Shown one piece after another: positions 42,953 to 52,928 of a stretch of 64,000 nt of DNA. Both the position numbers and the translations under genes were made by a program. Position 1 is the first letter of the stretch; every line of letters starts with the position of its first letter. The notes below the pieces were generated by a model. The model was not told where the DNA came from. It made no database searches and saw only the letters and a program-made list of their open reading frames with translations. The stretch covers positions 992,001 to 1,056,000 of the forward strand of contig NZ_FXXB01000008.1 of NCBI RefSeq assembly GCF_900184245.1, in the 5' to 3' direction. The stretch is from Brachybacterium massiliense. Lineage in GTDB: Bacteria > Actinomycetota > Actinomycetes > Actinomycetales > Dermabacteraceae.

Positions 42953-44305
42953 ATGAACACCAGCGTTCCGCCGAGCGACCCCGCCGCCCTCGGCCCCCAT
43001 CAGATTCCCGACACCTCTGCCGCAGCCGCGGAGGGGCTCATCGACTCGACAGCAACGTCAGTGGTCGAGGAGCCGTCATCGAACGAGCCGCCACGGGTCG
43101 GCCTCTGGTTCATCGCCGTCTACATGCTGACGTACTTCGGCTTCAACCTGACAATGCTGTCGCCGACCCTGTTCAGCGTCGCGTACAAGATCCAGCTGAT
43201 CGATCCTGCCGGCCGCGATACGAGCCTGGGCCTCGTGCTCGGGCTGGGCGGGATCTTCGGCCTCGTCGCAGGCCCCGTGTTCGGAGTCCTGAGCGACGGC
43301 ACCCGGCTGCGGTGGGGACGCCGCCGCCCCTGGCTGCTGGGAGGGATGGTGCTGGCCCTCGTCGGTGGAATCATCGTCGGCCTGGCGCCGATTGTGCCGA
43401 TCGTCCTGTTCGGCTTCGCGGTCATGCAGCTGGGCATCGCCGGGATGAGCGCCGGCTTCAACCCGGTCCTCGCCGAGCATGTGCCGACCTACCAGCGCGG
43501 CAAGGTCGGAGCCCTCGGTGGCGCAGCGGCAGCCTTGGCGGGAATCAGCGCTTATACGCTCGGCTCGCAGCTGACCGGGCACGTGCTCCTGCTCTTCGTG
43601 CTCCCGGTCGCCGTGTTCGCCGTCGGCCTGGTGCTGTTCTTCGTCACCGTGCCCGATCGACCGGCGAGCGGCAACGAACGGGTGCAGTCGGTGCGCGAGA
43701 TCTTCGCCAGCTTCCTGTTCAACCCGCTCAAGTACCCCGACTTCGCCTGGGTGTGGCTCGGGAAGGCCATGCTGCAGTTCGGCTTCACCTTCTTCAGCAC
43801 CTACCAGCTCTATTTCATGCTGTCGCGTCTGGGCTACACGGCCGAAGAGGCCGCAGGCCTGATCGCGATCGTCGGGGGGCTCAGCGTGTTCGCGACGATG
43901 TCGTTCGCGATCCTGAGCGGTGTCCTCTCCGACCGCCTCCGGAGGCGCAAGCCCTTCATCTACATTGCCTCCGCGCTCATCGCTGGAGGACTGGTCACTG
44001 CAGCCTTCGCGCCCGACTTCCTCGTCTTCGCGATCGGCGGCACGATGCTCGCGGCCGGAACCGGTGCCTTCACGTCCGTCGACCTCGCCCTGGCGACCGA
44101 CCTGCTCCCGGAGAAGGAGAAGGCCGGCAAGTACATGGCCATCTACTACCTCTCCTCCTCCCTTCCCGGCACCCTGGCACCCCTGGTAGCCCCGGCGATC
44201 CTCGCCATCGGTGCCGGATCGAACTACCCGCTGCTGTTCGTCTTCGGCGCGCTACTGGCGCTGGGCGCGATGGTCACCACCTGGCGGATCCGCGCCGCAC
44301 GCTGA
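42953..44305 (+). CDS. MFS transporter, probably sugar or glycoside uptake
   Basis: A 450-residue transporter with 12 predicted spans after a polar N-terminus of about 45 residues. FGVLSDGTRLRWGRRRPWL after the second span and SGVLSDRLRRRKPF in the middle are the two halves of MFS motif A; the RWGRRRPW form is typical of sugar:cation (GPH/SLC45-like) carriers. GGAG is seven bases before ATG 42953. It is the first gene of the operon with GH43, GH3 and SDR genes, which suggests import of small xylose-, arabinose- or glucose-containing glycosides. Confidence 0.85.
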   Translation: MNTSVPPSDPAALGPHQIPDTSAAAAEGLIDSTATSVVEEPSSNEPPRVGLWFIAVYMLTYFGFNLTMLSPTLFSVAYKIQLIDPAGRDTSLGLVLGLGGIFGLVAGPVFGVLSDGTRLRWGRRRPWLLGGMVLALVGGIIVGLAPIVPIVLFGFAVMQLGIAGMSAGFNPVLAEHVPTYQRGKVGALGGAAAALAGISAYTLGSQLTGHVLLLFVLPVAVFAVGLVLFFVTVPDRPASGNERVQSVREIFASFLFNPLKYPDFAWVWLGKAMLQFGFTFFSTYQLYFMLSRLGYTAEEAAGLIAIVGGLSVFATMSFAILSGVLSDRLRRRKPFIYIASALIAGGLVTAAFAPDFLVFAIGGTMLAAGTGAFTSVDLALATDLLPEKEKAGKYMAIYYLSSSLPGTLAPLVAPAILAIGAGSNYPLLFVFGALLALGAMVTTWRIRAAR

Positions 44306-44309
44306 GGCA

Positions 44310-44328
44310 CGTCTCTCTCGCGGAGACG
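44310..44328 (+). terminator. Stem-loop behind the MFS gene, possible attenuator
   Basis: CGTCTC (44310-44315) and GAGACG (44323-44328) form a six-pair stem with a seven-base loop, just after the MFS stop. A perfect palindrome, GTGACAGTCAC, follows at 44351-44361. There is no U-tract. It may lower expression of the downstream glycosidases relative to the transporter. Confidence 0.35.
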
Positions 44329-44424
44329 CTCGTGGGCTGGACTCACAGGGGTGACAGTCACGAAGGTCCATTCATGGTGGTCTATTCCCACCCGCACATC
44401 TGAGCACAGAACCAGGAAGTCATC

Positions 44425-45912
44425 ATGTCTGCGAGACCCATCATCGCGGGGTACTACCCGGACCCGTCCATTTGCCGCGTGGACAACACCTACTACATCG
44501 TGAACTCAAGCTTCGAATACACGCCAGGTGTGCCCTTGCACCGCAGTACGGACCTGACGACCTGGGAGCCGGTGACGAACATTCTGGCCCGACCCTCGCA
44601 ACTCAACGTCAGCTTTGCTCCGCCGAGCACCGGAATCTACGCCGCGACAGTGCGTCATCATGACGGGCGGTTCTGGATGGTGACCACCAATGTGCTCGAG
44701 GGCCAACGTGGACAGTTGATCGTGTCCAGTGAGCACGCCGAGGGCCCCTGGAGCGAACCCGTGTACGTCGCGGGAACTACGGGGATCGACCCGGATCTGT
44801 TCTGGGACGAAGAGGAAGTCTGCCACCTCACCTGGGCGTCGACGGAACCGTCAGCTCCCGGCATCGCCAGCGCCCCGGTCGACCCGGTCGCCGGCGTGCT
44901 CCTCGATGCACCCCGCCTGCTCTGGCAGGGCACCGGCCTCGCGTTCCCCGAGGCCCCGCACCTCTACCGTCGCGACGGGTGGTGGTATGTGCTCCTCGCC
45001 GAGGGTGGGACGGAGCGAGGACACACGGTCACGATCGCTCGGTCACGCAGTCTGGACGAGCCATTCGAGGCCGCGCCTGGCAATCCGATCCTGAGTCACC
45101 GCAGCACTTCGCATCCGGTGCAGAACACGGGCCATGCCGATCTGGTCGAACTTGCTGATGGCTCGTGGGCGATGGTGTACCTCGCGGTGCGGCCGCGCGG
45201 GCGCACGCCCATGTTCCACACGAACGGTCGCGAAACGTTCATCGCCGGTATCGATTGGGTCGATGGGTGGCCGGTGGTGGACGAGGATCGCTTCGTCGCC
45301 TCCCCGCCAGATCATTCCTTCCGGGACCGCTTCGACACCGAGCCCCTCGATCAACGGTGGATCTCACCGAATGTCTGGGCAGAGGATTTCGTGCAGCACG
45401 CGGAGGGTGGTGGCCTGGTTCTGTCCGCTCCGGCGCCCAATGCTCGGCGGCAGATGCTGCTCAGCCGTGCCCGCGACGAACAGTGGAGGGCCACAGCCAC
45501 CCTCGACGTCTCCGACGGATCGGCGCGCCTGCTCGTCCGGATCGACGACGCGCACTGGTGCGGTCTCCTCGCCGACGAACGCGGCATCGAGGCCACCCTG
45601 ACCATCGGTCCGGCGATCATGAGCCTGGGACGTATGGATCGCCCGGCCGGGCCCGTGCAACTCGTCATCACCGCGCGCACGCCCGAGCCGACGTTCCCGA
45701 TGCCCCGCAACGAACCCGACATCGTTGAACTCGGAGTTGCTCGCGAGGACGGCACAGTCGAAGTGCTGGCGTCCGTGGATGGACGCTACTTCTCGACCGA
45801 AGTGGCAGGAGGCTTCACCGGCCGAACGGTTGGCGTCGAGCCGGTGAGCGGGTCGGTCACTGTTCGCGAGATCTCCTACCAGCCGATCTCTGACGGCCCC
45901 GTAGAGAGCTGA
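44425..45912 (+). CDS. Glycoside hydrolase family 43, beta-xylosidase or arabinofuranosidase
   Basis: A 495-residue cytoplasmic enzyme of the five-bladed propeller GH43 type. The general base is D13 (YYPDPSICRVD), the pKa modulator D122 (GIDPDLFWD) and the acid E176 (FPEAPHLY). From about residue 305 a beta-sandwich domain like that of beta-xylosidases follows (FRDRFDTEPLDQRW onward), which usually closes the active site over short substrates. No signal peptide, so it should act on imported xylo- or arabino-oligosaccharides or glycosides. AGGAAG precedes the ATG. Exact sugar specificity cannot be read. Confidence 0.9.
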   Translation: MSARPIIAGYYPDPSICRVDNTYYIVNSSFEYTPGVPLHRSTDLTTWEPVTNILARPSQLNVSFAPPSTGIYAATVRHHDGRFWMVTTNVLEGQRGQLIVSSEHAEGPWSEPVYVAGTTGIDPDLFWDEEEVCHLTWASTEPSAPGIASAPVDPVAGVLLDAPRLLWQGTGLAFPEAPHLYRRDGWWYVLLAEGGTERGHTVTIARSRSLDEPFEAAPGNPILSHRSTSHPVQNTGHADLVELADGSWAMVYLAVRPRGRTPMFHTNGRETFIAGIDWVDGWPVVDEDRFVASPPDHSFRDRFDTEPLDQRWISPNVWAEDFVQHAEGGGLVLSAPAPNARRQMLLSRARDEQWRATATLDVSDGSARLLVRIDDAHWCGLLADERGIEATLTIGPAIMSLGRMDRPAGPVQLVITARTPEPTFPMPRNEPDIVELGVAREDGTVEVLASVDGRYFSTEVAGGFTGRTVGVEPVSGSVTVREISYQPISDGPVES

Positions 45913-46006
45913 ACAATCGGAGCTGGTAGGAAAAGTCGGCCGCATGTGCACTGGGTCGTCGCGATTACAGCTCACACATCATCGAGACAAGGAAGTGCAT
46001 CCACAG

Positions 46007-48670
46007 ATGAACCAGTCGATCACCGAGTACGCTGCCTATCAGGACCCGACCCTTCCGGCCGGGGAGCGTGTGCGGGACCTCCTCGAGCGCATGACTCTCG
46101 AGGAGAAGGCCGCCCAGATCGCCTCCCCGTTCGGGACGGTCGTCGACGTCCACTCGCCGCCCGAGACGGGCTGGGGCAGCGTCACGGCCGGCCTCTCGGC
46201 TCTCGGCCTGCCTCCCCGCGAGGCCGCGGCGAAGGGCAACGAGCTGCAGCGAAAGCACGTGGAGCAGACCCGGCTCGGCATTCCCGTGCTGCTCTCCGAG
46301 GAGGCCCTGGTGGGGCTGAAGGTGCAGGACGCCACGACGTACCCGGACGCGATCGCGCAGGCGTCGACCTGGGATCCCGAGCTCATCGAGGAGATGGGTC
46401 GTGCGATCGGCGGGCAGATGGCGGCGATGGGCGTTCGTCAGGCGCTCTCCCCGCTGGCCGACGTCGCCCGCGATCCGCGTTGGGGGCGGGTCGACGAGAC
46501 CTACGGCGAGGATCCGCTGCTGGTCGGCTCGATGGCGTCCGCCTTCGTCCGAGGGCTCCAGAACGCGGATCCCGCGGTGCCTCTGATCGCGACCCTCAAG
46601 CACTTCATCGGATATCCCGCGAGCGACGGCGGGCGCAACGGCGAACCGGTGCAGATGGGGCCTCGTGAGCTTCATGAGGTGCATGGACGCGCCTTCGAGA
46701 TGGCGATCCGCCTCGGGGGCGCGCTCGGAGTCATGCCCTCGTACAACGACATCGACGGCGACCCGGTCACCGGGTCGCGGAAGTACCTGACCGACCTGCT
46801 GCGCCTCGAGTACGGGTTCGACGGCCTCGTGATCTCGGATCTCGGCGCGGTCGTGCAGCTGCAGTCCAAGCACGGCACGTCCGCGACCGTCCTCGACGCC
46901 TACGCTCAGGCGCTGCAGGCCGGGGTGGACCTCGACCTCGACAATCGGGTCTCTTCCGACCGGATCATCGAGGCCGTGAACGCTGGGGTGCTGAAAGAAG
47001 CGGATCTGGACCGCGCCGTCGCCAGCGTGCTGCGGGCGAAGTTCCGGCTCGGGCTGTTCGAGCGTCCGTACGCTGATCTCGACGCGGTCCCCGAGACCCT
47101 GGACTCGGCGGAGACCCGCGCCCTCGCGCGGACGATCGCCGAGAAGTCGGTCACGCTGCTCAAGAACGACCCCGACTCGACCGGAACGCGGCTGCTCCCC
47201 CTCGACCCCGCACTGGGCACCATCGCGGTCATCGGGCCCAATGCGGATCGGCCGATGGGCCAGCTGGGCCACTACAGCTATCAGGTGCTCGACAGCATCA
47301 CCCAGCAGTTCGCTCAGGCAGCCGACCCCGAAGCGCGCCTCGACCAGGTCGAGGAGTTCCAGGGACGACGCGGCGCCGACGACGCGCAGCTGCTCGTCGA
47401 GACGGTGCCGCTCGTCTCCTTCCTCGACGGCATCCGCTCTCGCGTCTCGCCGGAGACGAGCGTGCTGCACGAGCCCGGCTGCACCATCGAGCGCGAGGAT
47501 CGCTCGGGCATCGCCGCCGCCGTGAGCGCGGCCGAGCAGGCCGAGGTCGCCGTGGTGGTCGTGGGCGACCAGGCCGGCATCAACGGGTTCGGCTCGGTCG
47601 GCGAGGGCCTCGACAGCACCACCCTGCAGCTTCCCGGCGTGCAGCGCGAGCTCGTCGAGGCGGTCGTCGCCACCGGCACCCCGACGGTCGTCGTGCTCAG
47701 CCACGGGCGCCCCTTCGTGCTCGACTGGATGGCCGAGAGCGTCCCGGCGATCGTGACGACGTGGTTCGGTGGGGAGGAGGCCGGCACGGCGGCCGCCGCA
47801 GTGCTGTTCGGCGACGTCAACCCCGCCGGCCGCCTGCCCATCGGGCTGCTGAAGTCGGCGGGCGCCGCGCCCGCACCGTACTGGCGCACCCTCGGCACGG
47901 ACGTCTACGTCGACGGCTCCAGCACCGCCCTGTTCCCCTTCGGGCACGGCCTGAGCTACACCTCCTTCGAGTACGGCGATCTCGAGCTCGAGGCCGACGC
48001 CGTGCCGACCGACGGCACCGTGCGGCTCGCCTTCACCGTCACCAACACCGGCAGCCGCTCCGGTGACGAGGTGGTGCAGGTGTACGGCCAGGACGTCGCC
48101 GGACGGACTGTGCGTCCGGCCCGGACTCTCGTCGCCTTCCGCCGCGTGACGCTCGACGCCGGCGAGAAGGCGCGCGTCGTCGTGGAGGTGCCTGCGAGCA
48201 TGTTCGCGCTCTGGGACGCGACCGACGGATGGGTCGTCGAACCCGGCAGGACCCGCTTCCACATCGGCGCGTCCTCCACCGACATCCGGCTCAAGGGCCA
48301 GATCGAACTCGTCGGCGAGGACCACCTGCCCGGTCGCTCTCGCGCCCTCGTCGGCTCGGTGACGCTGGTCGAGGTCGCAGCCGGTGCCACGTTCGCCCCT
48401 GTCGCGGCCCCGACCGCTCCGACACAGGCGACGGCGCGGCCGCTCACCGCGGTCAGCACGGTCGGAGAGTGGTTCGAGCACCCCGTCGGGGGACCCCTCC
48501 TTCGCGAGGCACTCGGAGGGGCCGACGAGGAGGCGCTCGCTCCCGCCTTCGGGCTCACGCTCGACCAGATGATCACGTACAGCCAGGGCGCGCTGCCCGC
48601 GACGCTCCTCAAGGATCTGTTGGCCAACCCCCGCCTCGGTGACGGCTCCGACACAGAAGGAACTTCCTGA
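46007..48670 (+). CDS. Glycoside hydrolase family 3, beta-glucosidase/xylosidase type
   Basis: An 887-residue enzyme with GH3 N-terminal barrel, C-terminal alpha/beta domain, fibronectin III-like domain and an additional tail. Substrate-binding KHF is at residues 198-200 and the nucleophile is D278 in LVISDLGAV. FPFGHGLSYTSFEY marks the start of the fibronectin-like part. No signal peptide. The last 100 residues contain a short domain (VGEWFEHPVGGPLL) shared with the GH3 at 55142-57406. It lies between the GH43 and SDR genes and overlaps the latter (TGATG). ATG 46007 has AAGGAAG upstream at a rather long distance. Confidence 0.9.
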   Translation: MNQSITEYAAYQDPTLPAGERVRDLLERMTLEEKAAQIASPFGTVVDVHSPPETGWGSVTAGLSALGLPPREAAAKGNELQRKHVEQTRLGIPVLLSEEALVGLKVQDATTYPDAIAQASTWDPELIEEMGRAIGGQMAAMGVRQALSPLADVARDPRWGRVDETYGEDPLLVGSMASAFVRGLQNADPAVPLIATLKHFIGYPASDGGRNGEPVQMGPRELHEVHGRAFEMAIRLGGALGVMPSYNDIDGDPVTGSRKYLTDLLRLEYGFDGLVISDLGAVVQLQSKHGTSATVLDAYAQALQAGVDLDLDNRVSSDRIIEAVNAGVLKEADLDRAVASVLRAKFRLGLFERPYADLDAVPETLDSAETRALARTIAEKSVTLLKNDPDSTGTRLLPLDPALGTIAVIGPNADRPMGQLGHYSYQVLDSITQQFAQAADPEARLDQVEEFQGRRGADDAQLLVETVPLVSFLDGIRSRVSPETSVLHEPGCTIEREDRSGIAAAVSAAEQAEVAVVVVGDQAGINGFGSVGEGLDSTTLQLPGVQRELVEAVVATGTPTVVVLSHGRPFVLDWMAESVPAIVTTWFGGEEAGTAAAAVLFGDVNPAGRLPIGLLKSAGAAPAPYWRTLGTDVYVDGSSTALFPFGHGLSYTSFEYGDLELEADAVPTDGTVRLAFTVTNTGSRSGDEVVQVYGQDVAGRTVRPARTLVAFRRVTLDAGEKARVVVEVPASMFALWDATDGWVVEPGRTRFHIGASSTDIRLKGQIELVGEDHLPGRSRALVGSVTLVEVAAGATFAPVAAPTAPTQATARPLTAVSTVGEWFEHPVGGPLLREALGGADEEALAPAFGLTLDQMITYSQGALPATLLKDLLANPRLGDGSDTEGTS

Positions 48671-49458
48671 TGCAACTGCAAGACAATGTCTTCGTCGTCA
48701 CCGGCGGTGGAAACGGCATGGGCCGCCAGATCGCCCTGCAGCTGGCAGCCAGAGGCGCGCGTGTCGCGGCCGCAGACCTCAATGAGGATGGTCTTGCCGA
48801 GACGGTGCGGATGGTGGACGCCGACGGGCGCGTCACCGCGCATCCGTTGAACGTCACCGATCGCACGGCGGTCGACGCTCTGCCTGACGCAGTCATCGCT
48901 GCGCACGGGAGAGTCGACGGGATCGTGAACATCGCAGGGATCATCCACCGATTCGTTCCCTACACCGACCTGACGGCGGATGAGGAGGAACGCATCATGA
49001 ACGTGAACTTCTGGGGCACCGTCAACATGTGCCGGACGTTCCTGCCCGTGCTGAAGGCGCGTCCGGCGGCAGCAATCGTGAACATGTCCAGCCTGTCGGC
49101 GCTCATCCCCTTCGCCGGGCAGACGCTGTACGGAGCCAGCAAGGGCGCGGTCAAGCAGTTCAGCGAGGGGCTGTACGCGGAGCTGATCGACACCAACATC
49201 GCAGTGACCACCCTCTTCCCCGGGAACATCAGCACGAACCTGACGGGCAACTCCGGCGTCGCGATGATCGATCCGAAGGGCCAGAAGGTGCGATCGACGA
49301 CGCCGGAGGAAGCCGGCAGGATCATCGTCGCCGGCATCGAGAAGGGCAGCTTCCGAGTGCTCGTCGGCGCGGACGCCCGACTCCTCGACCGACTCGCTCG
49401 CATGGATTCGCGTCGCACCACCCGACTGGTGGCGAAGCAGATGAAATCCGTCCTATAG
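48670..49458 (+). CDS. Short-chain dehydrogenase/reductase
   Basis: A 262-residue classical SDR. The dinucleotide motif TGGGNGMG is at residues 11-18, NIAG at 87-90, and the catalytic set is S140 or S141, Y154 and K158 (LYGASKG). D36 after the second strand (AAADLNED) favours NAD over NADP. It is the last gene of the operon and translationally coupled to the GH3 gene. In this setting it might oxidise a sugar or an aglycone alcohol; this is inference. Confidence 0.9.
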   Translation: MQLQDNVFVVTGGGNGMGRQIALQLAARGARVAAADLNEDGLAETVRMVDADGRVTAHPLNVTDRTAVDALPDAVIAAHGRVDGIVNIAGIIHRFVPYTDLTADEEERIMNVNFWGTVNMCRTFLPVLKARPAAAIVNMSSLSALIPFAGQTLYGASKGAVKQFSEGLYAELIDTNIAVTTLFPGNISTNLTGNSGVAMIDPKGQKVRSTTPEEAGRIIVAGIEKGSFRVLVGADARLLDRLARMDSRRTTRLVAKQMKSVL

Positions 49459-49478
49459 CGCGCGGTTGACGGCGAGCG

Positions 49479-50522
49479 TCAGGAGCTCGACTGCCAGCTC
49501 GCGAACTCCCCCAGCTTGGCGAAGAGATCCTCGAACATCAGCCGCGTGTCTAGCCTCGTGTACACGCGCATCGGGCGCGCACCGGCAGCGGTGTCATAGC
49601 GGCCCCTCTCGGTGATCTCCGGGGTCGGCACGGTCGCGAAGGCCGAGGATGAGGAGTCGGGCTCGAACATCGACTGGAGCACGGTGAGCAGCACCAGCGG
49701 GGAATCACCGAGTGCATAGGTCTCCCCCACCTCGCGGCCGCCGCGCTCGAGCAGCTGCGTGCGCTCGTGCTCGAGCTCCTCGAGCAGAAACGCGCCGAGC
49801 GCGCCCGCACTCCCCATCCGGGTGCGCAGCTCGGCCATCGATATCAGGCACTGCCGGTAGGCGTCGCGCGGCACCTGCCAGATCCTCAGCCCCGAGGCGG
49901 AGAACACCACCTGCGCCGCGAACAGGTCGATGCCGAGGTTGTACTCGAACGGGGACGCACACGGAGGCGGTGACGCGAGGCCTTCGTGCTCCGGCCCGCC
50001 GATCCAGACGAGCGTGATCCGCTCGGCGATCTCGGGATGCATCAGCAGCGCGGAGGCGAGATCGGTGAGTCCGCCTCCGGCCGCGTAGAAGAGCGGCGTG
50101 TCGGTGTCCTCGCGTAGCGCCTCGTCGAGGATGACCGACACGGCGGGCGACGGTGCCGGGGTGTCGGCTGCGGTCAGCATGCGCGGCGCCCCGCGCACGA
50201 TGAGGTCCGTGGAGTCGAGTCCCATCAGGGCGAACAGGTTCTCCGCCACGGTATTCGCGCCCGCCGAGTCATCGAGGTCAATGCCACCCGCAGCTCCTGG
50301 CCCCAGGTGTGAGGCGACGATCGCCCGGATATCAGCACTCGGTGAGAGGAGATGGTGGGCGAGCTGCACGAGTCCGTCAGGATCGCCGGCGAAGTCGTTG
50401 TCGATGATGAGGCGACGCTGCGGGGCCTGCGGCGAACCTGCCTGCCAGGGGGTCTCACCCACTCGCCAGTGCTTGCCCGCTGGGGGGAGGGCTGCTGCGG
50501 GTCCGGGATCGATCCGAGCCAT
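49479..50522 (-). CDS. Nucleoside hydrolase-like protein
   Basis: A 347-residue protein with the calcium-binding aspartate cluster of nucleoside hydrolases near the N-terminus (LIIDNDFAGDPDG: D41, D43, D47, D49) and the second set VWIGGPEH with FEYNLGID further on. True purine/pyrimidine nucleosidases read DTDPGxDD, so this is a divergent member and the substrate may be another N- or O-glycoside. AAGGGAA precedes ATG 50522. It is the last gene of the minus-strand glycoside operon, 87 bases after the GH78 gene. Confidence 0.82.
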   Translation of the reverse strand: MARIDPGPAAALPPAGKHWRVGETPWQAGSPQAPQRRLIIDNDFAGDPDGLVQLAHHLLSPSADIRAIVASHLGPGAAGGIDLDDSAGANTVAENLFALMGLDSTDLIVRGAPRMLTAADTPAPSPAVSVILDEALREDTDTPLFYAAGGGLTDLASALLMHPEIAERITLVWIGGPEHEGLASPPPCASPFEYNLGIDLFAAQVVFSASGLRIWQVPRDAYRQCLISMAELRTRMGSAGALGAFLLEELEHERTQLLERGGREVGETYALGDSPLVLLTVLQSMFEPDSSSSAFATVPTPEITERGRYDTAAGARPMRVYTRLDTRLMFEDLFAKLGEFASWQSSS

Positions 50523-50609
50523 GGGGTTCCCTTTCGTGTCGTGCTCGAGATGACGATTCGGCAGTCGGTGCAGAGCAGCGCAGCCGCGCCGCACCGTCTG
50601 TCCGGCCTG

Positions 50610-52928
50610 TCATGCGCTCTTCGCGGTGAACGAGTGCTCGCCGGATTCCACGCGGGTGATGCGGCCATCGAAGTGGACGGTGCCCGTCGCGCCGGGAGGA
50701 ACGACGATGTCCAGTCGCGTGCCCGCCTCGCTCCTTTCCCACCTGCTGGCGGCATCCCCGTACGGTGTGCGCAGGCGCAGCCCGGCGGAGGTCAGCTGGC
50801 GCGGAAGGGTCGGAGCGAACCGGATCTCCCGGTAACCGGGCGCTGCGGGGGCGAGGCCCGCGACGTACTCGTGGAGGTATCGCACGACGCTGCCGAAGGC
50901 GTAATGGTTGTGGGAGCCGTGCGCCCTGCCGTCGTCGTCGATACCTTCCCATTCCTCCCAGATCGTGGTCGCGCCCTGTGCGACCTGCGCCAGCCACGAC
51001 GGGGATGTCGTCTGGAACAGGACTCGGTGCGCGAGATCGGCGCGCCCAGCGTCGGCCAATGCCGGCAGGAGCAGGGGTGTGCTGAGGAATCCCGTGCCGA
51101 GATGGTCCCCGGCGCCCTCTATCAGCTCCACGAGCCTGGCGATCGCGGCCGGCCGCTCGTGCTCCCGCAGGAGGTCGAAGGCCAGGGCCCGCACATAATC
51201 GTCCTGCTTGTCCTCGCCGATGCGTGCGCCGCCCTGTCGGACGAATGCGGCGTGCCACGCGTGCTCGACCTGAGTGCTCAGACGGCCATACCGGGCCTCG
51301 TCCTCCGACCGGCCGAGCACTCCCGCGATCTGCGAGAGCAACCTCGAGGAGTGCGCGAAGTAGGCGGTGGCGACTGCGGCCGGGGCCATGAGCTTCGAGC
51401 GCAGCCAGGTGTTGCCCTCGCCCGGCCTCAACCATTCGCCCCAGTGGAACCCCGCATCGACGATGAAGCGTTCGAGCTCTCCGACCCGTCGGCCGAATCG
51501 ACGGGCGAGACCGCGTCGCTCGGACGCCAGGCGGGCCAGGAAGTCGACCCACTTCGTCGCGCTGTCGTACTGGAGGCGGAGCACCTCCTCGTCGCCGTAG
51601 TACTGATACAGCGTCCACGGAAGCATCACGGCGACATCGCCCCAGCCGACGGAACCGCTGACGTACTCCATGTGGTGGGGGCCCAGCGTGGCGCTCCGCT
51701 CCGACGGAATGTACGGCGGGATCCTCCCATCGGCATACTGCTCGATCGCCAGATTGTGGAGGTACTGCCGCAGGAACTTCGCGGAGTCGACCATCTGCAC
51801 CGCGGTCGATCCAAAGACCTGCACGTCTCCGGTCCATCCGCTGCGCTCGCGGGTCGGGCAGTCGGTGGCGGTGTCGAGGAAGTTGGAGCGCAGCGACCAC
51901 AGAGCGTTGTGCCACAGCTTCTCCAGCCTCGGGTCGGACGCCTCGAACTCGGCGAGCTGCGGGAGGTCGGAGGACATGACGATCCCGCTGGCGTCCTCGG
52001 GGGTCAGCGGGTCAGCGCCCTCCACCGAGGCGTACCGGAACCCGCGGAAGGTGAACCACGGGCAGTACCGCACGGGGTCGGGCCCCAGGACGATCTCGTC
52101 CCTCTGGAACCACTCGTCAGGGCCGCGCCCCTTGGGGAAGAGGTAGTCGGTATCCAGATCGCCCTCGGGGGTCAGGACTTCGCCATAGAGGATCCGCACC
52201 GTCGCGCCCGGGCTCCCGCGCAGCGTCACCGCGGCCACGCCGGTGAAGTTCTGGCCGAAGTCGAGTATCTGCGCACCCGATGCTGCGCGGTGCACCGTCG
52301 CCGGCAGCTCTCCGACGGCACGGAACCGTTGCACCGTCTCGGCGACGAGGACCCGTTCGTGGGCCGGCAGGACGTCGACCGAGGTCTGCTCCTCGAGAGG
52401 GATGTCTGCGCGGAGCCACTGCTCCGCATCGATGCGCAGGTCGACGCGCTCTCCGAAGGCAGGGTCGGCCGAACGGATGCGCCCTCGACCGACGTGCCAC
52501 CGGTCATCCGTGGTGATCGTGTGCGTCGTGCCGTCCGCGCACTCGAGGACGATCTCCGCCAGCACACCGAGTCGCTCGCCGTATCGGGCATCCTTCAGGT
52601 CGAAGCCGAGTGCGCCCCGGTACCGTCCGTCGCCCACGGCGATGCCGATGACGTTCTCACCTCGGGAGAACTCCTCCGTCACGTCGTACACCTGGTACTC
52701 GACCTCATGGTCGAACGGCGTCCACCGCGGGACCAGCGCATCGCCGGTCACATCGCTCTGATTGATGAAGAGGCGATACCAGCCGAGCGCGCTCACGGAC
52801 GCTCGCGCGCGGACGACGGGCGCAGGGAGGTCGACGATGCGACGGAAGTAGAGCGTGCGTCGGTCATCGCTCCCCCCGTCGGGCGAGGAGATCCATTGCG
52901 CCGCACACGCGTCGTCACGGCGTGTCAT
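50610..52928 (-). CDS. Glycoside hydrolase family 78, alpha-L-rhamnosidase
   Basis: A 772-residue enzyme that removes terminal alpha-L-rhamnose, for example from flavonoid or saponin glycosides. The accessory beta domains (about 1-320) lead to the alpha/alpha barrel with the hallmark DCPTRERSGWTGD, in which the catalytic acid and binding residues lie, and TTIWEEWEGI carrying the second catalytic glutamate. It is at the short end of the family because one N-terminal domain is absent. No signal peptide. The start overlaps the GH1 stop (ATGA). Confidence 0.93.
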   Translation of the reverse strand: MTRRDDACAAQWISSPDGGSDDRRTLYFRRIVDLPAPVVRARASVSALGWYRLFINQSDVTGDALVPRWTPFDHEVEYQVYDVTEEFSRGENVIGIAVGDGRYRGALGFDLKDARYGERLGVLAEIVLECADGTTHTITTDDRWHVGRGRIRSADPAFGERVDLRIDAEQWLRADIPLEEQTSVDVLPAHERVLVAETVQRFRAVGELPATVHRAASGAQILDFGQNFTGVAAVTLRGSPGATVRILYGEVLTPEGDLDTDYLFPKGRGPDEWFQRDEIVLGPDPVRYCPWFTFRGFRYASVEGADPLTPEDASGIVMSSDLPQLAEFEASDPRLEKLWHNALWSLRSNFLDTATDCPTRERSGWTGDVQVFGSTAVQMVDSAKFLRQYLHNLAIEQYADGRIPPYIPSERSATLGPHHMEYVSGSVGWGDVAVMLPWTLYQYYGDEEVLRLQYDSATKWVDFLARLASERRGLARRFGRRVGELERFIVDAGFHWGEWLRPGEGNTWLRSKLMAPAAVATAYFAHSSRLLSQIAGVLGRSEDEARYGRLSTQVEHAWHAAFVRQGGARIGEDKQDDYVRALAFDLLREHERPAAIARLVELIEGAGDHLGTGFLSTPLLLPALADAGRADLAHRVLFQTTSPSWLAQVAQGATTIWEEWEGIDDDGRAHGSHNHYAFGSVVRYLHEYVAGLAPAAPGYREIRFAPTLPRQLTSAGLRLRTPYGDAASRWERSEAGTRLDIVVPPGATGTVHFDGRITRVESGEHSFTAKSA

